From positions 14,092 to 26,252 of the forward strand of contig DCBC01000003.1 of assembly GCA_002313335.1 (NCBI GenBank): a DNA stretch of 12,161 nt, written 5' to 3'. Source of the DNA: Porticoccaceae bacterium UBA1117 (GTDB taxonomy: Bacteria > Pseudomonadota > Gammaproteobacteria > Pseudomonadales > Porticoccaceae). Under the pieces are notes generated by a model. It did no database searches. It saw only the letters and a list, made by a program, of their open reading frames with translations, and was not told the DNA's origin. Position numbers and translations under genes: made by a program. Shown here piece by piece: positions 6,593-12,161 of the stretch (position 1 is the stretch's first letter; every line of letters begins with the position of its first letter).

Positions 6593-7144
6593 TCATGGGG
6601 AACACTTAATTACGCCACTTGAAGACTCATGGTAGCCATCTTGATTGGTGTCTTTTGATAGTCGAATACGACCACTTCTGTAAATGATGACTTGGCGGCC
6701 TTTGATAACATTTGAATCTGAGGCACAGACCTGAAAATTACCAGACTCCATTGACTCGCCTGTTATTTTGAATCTTATGTAGGCACGATTTGATGCTGAA
6801 AGTTTAATGTTTACTCCCTCTATTGAGGAGGTTTTTACACGCTTTTCAGTGTGGTCAATTTGGTTATCATTGTTATCATCTCTAAATACGGCTAAGGATT
6901 CTCCATTCTGTTTGACACAACTTTGCTGTGCGTCAAGCATGCACACTTTCCAAATTTCACCTTCCATTACTGCCAAACTTCGGGCCAACTGCAAGGAGCT
7001 ACGTATCTCCGAAATTTGTGCTGCAACTCTTTGGCGTCCTGTAATGGACGTCATTGATGGCAATGAAATTGTTAATAAAACAGAGAGTATGCCAATGCAA
7101 ACCAGCAATTCGATGAGTGAAAAGCCCTCTTTTTGAGGCTTCAT
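6593..7144 (-). CDS. fimT: FimT-like minor pilin (GspH/FimT family)
   Basis: This is the first gene of the minor-pilin cluster. The leader MKPQKEG precedes FSLIELLVCIGILSVLLTIS, with Glu12 at mature position 5. The helix then runs through GRQRVAAQISEIRSSLQLAR, typical of GspH/FimT proteins. In some species FimT binds DNA during natural transformation; whether this one does cannot be read from the sequence. Two acidic loops stand out: residues 89-100 (DDNNDN...D..E) and 165-173 (DTNQDGYHE), which resemble calcium-binding loops. Cys68/Cys76 and Cys140/Cys181 may form disulfides. The length is 183 residues. The ribosome site is weak, with a G-run about 12 bases before the ATG. A 149-base gap separates it from pilE, so pilE may have its own promoter or share the fimT transcript. 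Confidence 0.8.
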   Translation of the reverse strand: MKPQKEGFSLIELLVCIGILSVLLTISLPSMTSITGRQRVAAQISEIRSSLQLARSLAVMEGEIWKVCMLDAQQSCVKQNGESLAVFRDDNNDNQIDHTEKRVKTSSIEGVNIKLSASNRAYIRFKITGESMESGNFQVCASDSNVIKGRQVIIYRSGRIRLSKDTNQDGYHESSSGVIKCSP

Positions 7145-7156
7145 GGACCAATTACC

Positions 7157-7199
7157 CCCAAGTTATTTTGTACACGGTACACTAAGCGTAGCACTTGGG
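7157..7199. promoter_or_regulatory. nested inverted repeats upstream of fimT
   Basis: The perfect palindrome TGTAC-ACG-GTACA (7169-7181) lies inside a wider inverted repeat, CCCAAGT (7157-7163) and ACTTGGG (7193-7199). Both are within 56 bases upstream of the fimT ATG, where a promoter should be. No good -35/-10 pair is visible. They may form a regulator-binding site for the pilin operon. This is inference from symmetry and position only. Confidence 0.35.
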
Positions 7200-7291
7200 A
7201 AGAAAAACAGTGTGCGCTAGATCACGTTAAGCACCATTACCAAAACACTCTTAATTACTGCCTACAATGTGGCATTGGATATTTAAATGAG

Positions 7292-7316
7292 AAAAATGCC
7301 GAGGGAAAGCCCGGCA
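7292..7316 (-). terminator. rho-independent terminator after the ABM-domain gene
   Basis: On the minus strand TGCCGGG pairs with CTCGGCA (seven pairs including one G-T) around a six-base loop and is followed by TTTTT. It begins nine bases after the stop codon of the gene at 7325-7609. It should end that transcript before fimT and separate the pilin operon from the genes upstream. Confidence 0.8.
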
Positions 7317-7324
7317 AATATTAG

Positions 7325-7609
7325 CTAACCAACAACGTCCATGCGGGTAATCTCTGGCGCACCCGCCATCAAACCGCCGAACTTTGCGCCCGCCGCTTTA
7401 AAATGGGCGGACTCACCATGCGCTGTAATAGCGGCTTGGTCTTCATAGAGCTCCATAACCACATAATTACCATCCGCCTTTTTACATAATTTGTAGAGAT
7501 GGTTTCCTGGCTCATTCTCATTCACGTCAGAGACGAGATTCAGCATAGTTGCCTCAAACTCTTTCTCACATCCGGGTTTAACATTTAATTTAGCTATAAC
7601 TGCGATCAT
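7325..7609 (-). CDS. antibiotic biosynthesis monooxygenase (ABM) fold protein, putative quinol monooxygenase
   Basis: This is a 94-residue cytoplasmic protein with no signal peptide. The opening MIAVIAKLNVKPGCEKEFEA, the middle NHLYKLCKKADGNYVVMELYEDQAAITAHGESAHF (quoted as two motifs, NHLYKL and VVMELYEDQAAITAH), and the closing LMAGAPEITRMDVVG match the small dimeric ABM/YgiN-like fold. Members can oxidise quinols or polyketide intermediates without a cofactor, but many have no known substrate, and none can be named here. AAGGA nine bases before the ATG is a good ribosome site. The gene has its own terminator and a 188-base gap upstream, so it is probably monocistronic. It is not an expected part of either histidine breakdown or pilus assembly. 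Confidence 0.85.
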   Translation of the reverse strand: MIAVIAKLNVKPGCEKEFEATMLNLVSDVNENEPGNHLYKLCKKADGNYVVMELYEDQAAITAHGESAHFKAAGAKFGGLMAGAPEITRMDVVG

Positions 7610-7638
7610 TTTATTGTCCTTAAAATTAGAATGTCAGA

Positions 7639-7673
7639 TCATACTGAGTAAAGTGGTCGTTAGGCCAGTGGTC
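7639..7673 (-). promoter_or_regulatory. weak candidate promoter with direct repeats for the ABM gene
   Basis: On the minus strand TATGAT (7644-7639) matches the -10 consensus at 5 of 6 positions, about 30 bases before the ATG. The expected -35 position reads TGGCCT, a poor match. Two copies of GACCACT (7673-7667 and 7658-7652), 15 bases apart, flank and overlap the -35 position, as activator or repressor sites often do. Nothing else is recognisable in the 7610-7797 gap, and no terminator is evident after hutG. Confidence 0.28.
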
Positions 7674-7797
7674 CGGTGGGATTTTTTACAATAATAAGAG
7701 GATTATAGAAACTAATCTGGAGTATCCACCATCGCTAGGAGTTCCTCAACTACGGTGAAAGTGATTACATTTTTATAATGAGAACTGTCCAGGATAG

Positions 7798-8589
7798 TTA
7801 ATGGGTGGGCGAATAATCCAGCATAACTAGAATCATCTTTTTCAATAACTGGCTAAGCTTATCCGCTCTAATACTGTCATATTGATAATCAGCTGACCTT
7901 AGCAGGTAGGTATTCTGTGAGATTTCCATCTGCACCGCATGGACACCTAAGTTGGGTGAACCATACTGACGCGTAATATAGCCGCCCTTAAATCGTCCAT
8001 TATGTATTGCGGAGTAACCGCTGGAATCCATCTCATCTAAAAGATCAGCACTTAACCTCAAATCGCAAGATTGGCCATCTGCAGATCCTAAATTAAGATC
8101 TGGTAATACACCCTCAAAGAAACGTGGTACCTCCGCGGCGATACTGTGTGCGTCCCAAAGCAACGCATAACCATAAGTTTTTTTAATACGCGCCAGTTGC
8201 TCGGCCAAGGCATCATGATAAACCTGCCAGTAGTATTCTTTACGGCGTGCTATTTCTGCAGTATCTGGCGCCTTGCCTAAAAGGTAAATTGGCTGTTTGC
8301 CAAAGGTGCTGGTGGGGCATAACTCGGTTTCATTTTGGCCAGGATAAAGTGCGGCTCCTTGGGGTGATCGGTTAACATCTATGACATAACGGGAATAATT
8401 TGCCGTAATCGTCGATACGGGTAATTCTCTAAGAAAATCATACAGTTTTGGCACATGCCAATCGGTGTCTACAAGGCTGCGTCCCGCTGTAGTAAATTGT
8501 TGCGCTATAGCAGTTGGGATACCTGTTCCAGAATGCGGGAAACTCACCAATAAGGGACTACTAGCTTCTCTGAGGGTAAGCACGTCCAT
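7798..8589 (-). CDS. hutG: N-formylglutamate deformylase HutG
   Basis: This enzyme hydrolyses N-formylglutamate to glutamate and formate, the last step of the five-step histidine route. It belongs to the N-formylglutamate amidohydrolase family, not the arginase-like HutG used in the four-step route. Conserved-looking stretches are VSFPHSG (15-21), LVDTDWH (39-45), YSRYVIDVNRSP (65-76), ALLWDAHSI (142-150) and a C-terminal LGVHAVQMEISQ. The His and Asp residues in these stretches are likely metal ligands; I infer this without a structure. The length of 263 residues is normal. Start at 8589: GGAG lies ten bases upstream inside the hutH end, and the hutH stop is only two bases away, so the genes are coupled. 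Its product implies that a formiminoglutamate deiminase, HutF, exists elsewhere. Confidence 0.92.
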   Translation of the reverse strand: MDVLTLREASSPLLVSFPHSGTGIPTAIAQQFTTAGRSLVDTDWHVPKLYDFLRELPVSTITANYSRYVIDVNRSPQGAALYPGQNETELCPTSTFGKQPIYLLGKAPDTAEIARRKEYYWQVYHDALAEQLARIKKTYGYALLWDAHSIAAEVPRFFEGVLPDLNLGSADGQSCDLRLSADLLDEMDSSGYSAIHNGRFKGGYITRQYGSPNLGVHAVQMEISQNTYLLRSADYQYDSIRADKLSQLLKKMILVMLDYSPTH

Positions 8590-8591
8590 GA

Positions 8592-10148
8592 CTAAATTAC
8601 TCCAGAGGGAAGGATGTCCGCTACTAACTCATAAAAGTAGGACTGACTAATAATTTTTCTCGCATCAACAATGTCTGGTGCAAAAAAACGATCCTCGGTA
8701 TACGAAGGGACTACTTTTCTCACCTCGGAAACCACTGCTTGCAGGGGCGTAGATGTAAGATGTGGTTTATGAAATTCAACCGCTTGAACCGCACTTAATA
8801 ATTCCACTGCAACCACATAATCACTATTCTCAGTCATATCCCTCAAGCGTCTTGCACCAAACGTTGCCATGCTGACATGGTCCTCTTGATTAGCTGACGT
8901 TGGGATACTGTCTACACTGGCAGGATGCGCCAATGTTTTATTCTCTGACACTAGAGCCGCGGCGGTAACCTGAGCAATCATAAAGCCCGAATTAAGGCCA
9001 CTATTCTCAACTAAAAATGCCGGTAAGCCTCTGTTCATATGCGGATCAACTAATAAAGAAATACGCCGCTCTGAAATTGACGCTATTTCTGCAATCGCCA
9101 AGGCTAAATTGTCAGCTGCGAAAGCGACGGGCTCAGCATGAAAATTACCCCCTGAAAGTGCCTCTAAAGTGGGCGCAAAGATCAATGGATTATCCGTCAC
9201 TGCGTTGGCTTCGATTTGCAGAGTGCGGGCACTATTGTTGAGTATATCTAAACAAGCCCCCATCACTTGAGGCTGGCAGCGTAAGGAATATGGATCCTGT
9301 ACCTTGCCACAATTGACATGAGACTCCAAAATGCCACTGCCGTTTAAAAACTGAGCGTATTTTTTAGCCACGGCAATCTGGCCTGGCTGGCCCCTTAATT
9401 GGTGAATACGTGCATCAAAAGGTACTGTGCTACCTTTCATTGCATCCACTGACAATGCTCCGGTGACAAGGGCGGCGGCAAATAAATTCTCAGCCTCAAA
9501 TAGCCCTGCCAATGCTAATGCGGTTGATGTTTGGGTACCATTAAGCAGTGCCAACCCCTCTTTTGGCCCCAGTACAAGCGCCTTTAAACTAGCCTGACTT
9601 ATGGCTTGTGAGGCGGCCATTAATTGGCCTTTATAGTAGACTTCACCAACGCCTATAAGTGCTGCAGCAAGATGTGCCAATGGTGCCAAGTCACCAGATG
9701 CACCCACAGATCCTTTGCTAGGAATGCAGGGTAATATGTCATTGTGATAAAACTCTATCAGTAACTGAACCACTGCTGAACGTACCCCAGAGTGGCCCTG
9801 AGATAGACTAATCACCTTTAGGGCAATGATCAATCTGACTGCGGCTGGATCAATCAGCTTACCCACACCTGTGCAGTGCGAGAGCACTAAGTTACGCTGT
9901 AATAAAGCAAGCTGATCGTCCTCAACACGGGTTTGTGCCAAGAGGCCAAACCCAGTATTAATGCCATAGGCAGCATCGCCTTTGTCGACGATCTTCTGGA
10001 CGGCAATCGCGCTTGTATCAATGTCCTCCCAAGCTTGCTCGTAAAGATCAAAAGAACATTGGTTAATATAAATGTCCCGTAACTGTGCGAGCGACACTAA
10101 GCCAGGTTCTAGGGTTATCTTGTTTTTTTTACTCATAGGTTGTGTCAT
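8592..10148 (-). CDS. hutH: histidine ammonia-lyase HutH
   Basis: HutH removes ammonia from L-histidine to give trans-urocanate, the first and committed step of histidine breakdown, in the cytoplasm as a tetramer. The self-formed MIO cofactor comes from Ala150-Ser151-Gly152 within GSVGASGDLAPLAH. Catalytic Tyr61 lies in DAAYGINTGFG. Both are offset by exactly eight from Tyr53 and Ser143 of the Pseudomonas putida enzyme. Further family marks are LNGTQ, ESHVNCGKVQDPYSLRCQPQ (one motif region near 275-295), TDNPLIF and the active-site region near NFHAEP. At 518 residues it is slightly longer than usual at the N-terminus. AGAGGA seven bases before the ATG supports 10148. It sits 11 bases after hutU, with its ribosome site overlapping the hutU stop, and just before hutG. 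Confidence 0.97.
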   Translation of the reverse strand: MTQPMSKKNKITLEPGLVSLAQLRDIYINQCSFDLYEQAWEDIDTSAIAVQKIVDKGDAAYGINTGFGLLAQTRVEDDQLALLQRNLVLSHCTGVGKLIDPAAVRLIIALKVISLSQGHSGVRSAVVQLLIEFYHNDILPCIPSKGSVGASGDLAPLAHLAAALIGVGEVYYKGQLMAASQAISQASLKALVLGPKEGLALLNGTQTSTALALAGLFEAENLFAAALVTGALSVDAMKGSTVPFDARIHQLRGQPGQIAVAKKYAQFLNGSGILESHVNCGKVQDPYSLRCQPQVMGACLDILNNSARTLQIEANAVTDNPLIFAPTLEALSGGNFHAEPVAFAADNLALAIAEIASISERRISLLVDPHMNRGLPAFLVENSGLNSGFMIAQVTAAALVSENKTLAHPASVDSIPTSANQEDHVSMATFGARRLRDMTENSDYVVAVELLSAVQAVEFHKPHLTSTPLQAVVSEVRKVVPSYTEDRFFAPDIVDARKIISQSYFYELVADILPSGVI

Positions 10149-10159
10149 TGAAATTTCCT

Positions 10160-11857
10160 CTAATCCTTCAAACTGCTGTTAGCGATACCAAGCATAGGCA
10201 CATTAAGTCCCTTTTCCTTCGCACAGGCCACAGCATCCTCATAACCCGCATCGGCATGCCTAACCACGCCTGTTGCAGGGTCATTCCATAACACTCTTTC
10301 AAGACGTTTAGCGGCTTGCTCAGTACCATCGGCAACAATCACAACCCCTGAGTGTTGCGAATAACCCATGCCCACACCACCGCCATGGTGAATAGAGACC
10401 CACGTAGCACCGCTTGCTGTATTGAGTAATGCGTTAAGTAGTGGCCAATCGGATACCGCATCAGAGCCATCAAGCATTGATTCTGTTTCACGATTAGGGC
10501 TGGCCACAGACCCTGCATCAAGATGGTCACGACCAATAACGATGGGGGCTTTTAGCTCACCACTGGCGACCATTTCATTAAAGGCCATTGCAAGCCGATG
10601 ACGCTGCCCTAAACCAACCCAACAAATTCGTGCGGGTAAACCTTGAAAACTTATCCGCTCCCGCGCCATATCTAACCAATTGTGAAGATGCTTATCATCA
10701 GGTATCAGCTCTTTGACTTTGGCATCAGTTTTGTAGATATCTTCAGGGTCACCACTCAGTGCAACCCAGCGGAAAGGGCCGATCCCGCGACAGAAGAGTG
10801 GTCTAATATAAGCAGGGACAAAACCAGGAAAATCGAAAGCATTTTTCACCCCCGCATTGAGCGCTTCCTGACGAATATTATTACCATAATCGAATGTCGG
10901 AATACCCATCTCATGAAAATCTAACAATGCCTGAACATGAACGGCCATAGATTTACGCGATTGTTCGGTCACTAAGGCTTGATCACTGGACTGTAACTGC
11001 TGCCATTTTTCTGCGGTCCAACCAATCGGTAAATAACCATGAATAGGATCGTGCGCCGACGTTTGGTCAGTGACCGCATCGGGTCGTATCCCTCGCGCGA
11101 CCATTTCTGGAAGAATCTCTGCTGCGTTACCCAACAGGCCTACCGACACCACTTCCCCAGCGCTAATAGCGTCATTGATAATTGCCAGTGCGCTATCTAA
11201 GGTATAAGCCTTTTTATCTAAATAGCCAGTACGCAACCTGAAATCAATATGTTTCTCTTGGCATTCAACGGTTAAGCTACAGGCACCAGCTAAGGTTGCT
11301 GCCAATGGTTGTGCGCCTCCCATACCACCTAATCCTGCGGTTAAAATCCAGCGTCCTGACAGATCGCCGTTGTAATGTTGTCGACCCATTTCAACAAAGG
11401 TTTCGTAGGTTCCCTGCACAATCCCCTGGCTACCAATATAAATCCAAGAACCTGCAGTCATCTGGCCATACATGGCCAAACCTTTTCGGTCTAGCTCGTT
11501 AAAGTGCTCCCAGTTCGCCCAATGCGGTACTAAATTAGAATTAGCAATGAGTACGCGTGGCGCCTCGGTGTGTGTTTTAGCGACCATTACCGGTTTACCA
11601 CTTTGTACCAATAGTGTTTCGTCCTCGTTTAAAGCCCGTAGACATTCCACAATTTTATCAAAACTCTGCCAATCTCTAGCGGCCTTTCCAATACCTCCGT
11701 AAACGACCAAGTCTTCAGGTCTTTCAGCCACATCTGGATGAAGGTTGTTCATCAACATGCGCAATGGCGCCTCTGTAGTCCAATGTTTGGCGGTCATCTT
11801 AGTGCCAGTTGGAGATTTAACCTCACGTGGTCCTTTCCCTGAAGTTTGATGGTTCAT
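10160..11857 (-). CDS. hutU: urocanate hydratase HutU
   Basis: HutU (urocanase) hydrates urocanate to 4-imidazolone-5-propionate using tightly bound NAD+ as an electrophile. The NAD-binding glycine stretch [18 protein letters not shown] begins at residue 175. The active-site cysteine is Cys412 in [15 protein letters not shown], two residues off Cys410 of the P. putida enzyme. Other long conserved blocks are [69 protein letters not shown] and [17 protein letters not shown]. The 565-residue length is usual. The ATG at 11857 follows AGAGG by seven bases. It is the first gene of the hutUHG operon and is divergent from hutI across a shared control region. Nothing suggests damage. Confidence 0.97.
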   Translation of the reverse strand: MNHQTSGKGPREVKSPTGTKMTAKHWTTEAPLRMLMNNLHPDVAERPEDLVVYGGIGKAARDWQSFDKIVECLRALNEDETLLVQSGKPVMVAKTHTEAPRVLIANSNLVPHWANWEHFNELDRKGLAMYGQMTAGSWIYIGSQGIVQGTYETFVEMGRQHYNGDLSGRWILTAGLGGMGGAQPLAATLAGACSLTVECQEKHIDFRLRTGYLDKKAYTLDSALAIINDAISAGEVVSVGLLGNAAEILPEMVARGIRPDAVTDQTSAHDPIHGYLPIGWTAEKWQQLQSSDQALVTEQSRKSMAVHVQALLDFHEMGIPTFDYGNNIRQEALNAGVKNAFDFPGFVPAYIRPLFCRGIGPFRWVALSGDPEDIYKTDAKVKELIPDDKHLHNWLDMARERISFQGLPARICWVGLGQRHRLAMAFNEMVASGELKAPIVIGRDHLDAGSVASPNRETESMLDGSDAVSDWPLLNALLNTASGATWVSIHHGGGVGMGYSQHSGVVIVADGTEQAAKRLERVLWNDPATGVVRHADAGYEDAVACAKEKGLNVPMLGIANSSLKD

Positions 11858-11892
11858 AGTTGAGCCTCTAAAATAGTAGTCATTAGTGTTGC

Positions 11893-11905
11893 GTACAGTC
11901 TGTAC
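11893..11905. promoter_or_regulatory. operator-like palindrome 1 in the hutU/hutI intergenic region
   Basis: GTACAGTCTGTAC is a perfect palindrome around a central T, 36 bases upstream of the hutU ATG. Its TGTAC half-sites resemble the neighbouring site at 11909-11922. It probably helps repress hutU. The regulator is likely HutC (GntR family), which is inducible by urocanate in known systems, but no hutC is present in the window. Confidence 0.5.
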
Positions 11906-11908
11906 AGT

Positions 11909-11922
11909 GTTGTCTATACAAG
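11909..11922. promoter_or_regulatory. HutC-type operator overlapping the hutI promoter
   Basis: GTTGTCTATACAAG has the symmetric core TTGT-N4-ACAA. Read on the minus strand it is CTTGTATAGACAAC, close to the TTGTATANACAA-like sites I associate with HutC in Gammaproteobacteria. It covers the -35 box proposed for hutI, so binding would block that promoter. It lies midway between the divergent arms, so one regulator could control both. The regulator assignment is by family knowledge and position. Confidence 0.6.
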
Positions 11923-11939
11923 CAAAGATATTCTATACT
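11910..11939 (+). promoter_or_regulatory. candidate sigma-70 promoter for hutI
   Basis: TTGTCT (11910-11915) and TATACT (11934-11939) are separated by 18 bases, matching consensus at 4 of 6 and 5 of 6 positions. Transcription would begin near 11946, leaving a leader of about 67 bases before hutI. The -35 box lies inside the putative HutC operator. I found no equally good pair for hutU on the minus strand. Confidence 0.5.
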
Positions 11940-12012
11940 GTAGCTGGACGCAAGAATTTTTATAGATTTAAACAAACTGCTCAACACCGACTTAATTAAG
12001 GAAGGTAAAACG

Positions 12013-12161
12013 ATGGCCCAACACGACACTTTATGGATCAATGCTACTCTCTCCATCATTACTGAGAAAGATATTCCAGAGACCCTAGAAAAAGCGGCTA
12101 TTGCCTGCAAAGACGGACTCATTAGCCTTATATCCTCAATGGAAGATCTTGATGATGTATC
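12013..12161 (+). CDS. hutI: imidazolonepropionase HutI, N-terminal fragment (cut by window edge)
   Basis: Only the first 49 codons are visible: MAQHDTLWINATLSI, then a run containing AAIACKDGLISLISS, ending in frame at the window edge. The pattern of an initial LWxNATL strand followed by AAIxxxxGxIxxI is typical of the N-terminal beta-sandwich of imidazolonepropionase and related amidohydrolases. HutI opens the ring of imidazolonepropionate to give N-formimino-glutamate. The assignment rests mainly on position: divergent from hutU, with a shared operator region. AAGGAAGG (11998-12005) seven bases before the ATG is a strong ribosome site. The metal-binding HxH motif expected at about residue 70 lies beyond the edge, so the catalytic part cannot be checked. 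Confidence 0.82.
   Translation, partial: MAQHDTLWINATLSIITEKDIPETLEKAAIACKDGLISLISSMEDLDDV

Noticed and set aside
7133..7324. 63-codon plus-strand reading frame between fimT and the ABM gene
   Set aside because: It overlaps the fimT start and the ABM terminator, has no ribosome site and resembles no known protein.
11883..12122. 79-codon minus-strand reading frame opposite hutI
   Set aside because: It covers the hut operators and the hutI start in antisense, with no ribosome site; hutI in the opposite strand explains the sequence.
1..12161. Mobile element, CRISPR, toxin-antitoxin or defence island
   Set aside because: I saw no transposase, integrase, tRNA target, regular repeat-spacer pattern or known defence protein. 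All the long frames belong to housekeeping, pilin or hut genes.

Overview
The window looks like chromosomal DNA of a gammaproteobacterium, probably an aerobic marine or environmental one. The main clue is the divergent rluD/bamD pair, which is conserved across Gammaproteobacteria. In Pseudomonas this pair also sits beside the type IV pilus minor-pilin genes, as far as I recall. Base composition is moderate, and I see no insertion sequence, integrase, tRNA, rRNA or CRISPR. Genus-level placement cannot be made from the sequence alone.

Layout from left to right. (1) Positions 2-907 (minus) hold rluD, running off the left edge. Bases 1062-2054 (plus) hold bamD, divergent from it, and nadE follows at 2094-2924 (plus), probably in the same transcript. 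(2) Bases 2929-7144 (minus) hold a compact six-gene minor-pilin cluster, transcribed as fimT, pilE, fimU, pilV, pilW, pilX. It converges on nadE with a 4-base gap. (3) Bases 7325-7609 (minus) hold a small antibiotic-biosynthesis-monooxygenase-fold protein with its own terminator. (4) Bases 7798-11857 (minus) hold the histidine-utilisation operon hutU-hutH-hutG. The start of hutI diverges from it at 12013 (plus) and runs off the right edge. A 155-base intergenic region with two operator-like palindromes separates the two hut arms.

How the genes work together. HutH converts histidine to urocanate, HutU makes imidazolonepropionate, and HutI makes formiminoglutamate. HutG releases glutamate from N-formylglutamate, so the five-step route is implied, and the missing enzyme (HutF) and regulator (HutC) must lie outside the window. 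The minor pilins are predicted to form the priming or tip complex of a type IV pilus. BamD inserts outer-membrane proteins, which may include the pilus secretin.

The most unusual part is the pilin cluster. pilE has moved between fimT and fimU. No pilY1 follows pilX, although that is its usual place. PilV carries about 150 extra C-terminal residues with a repeating SGGHL motif, which suggests an additional, possibly tip-exposed, domain.
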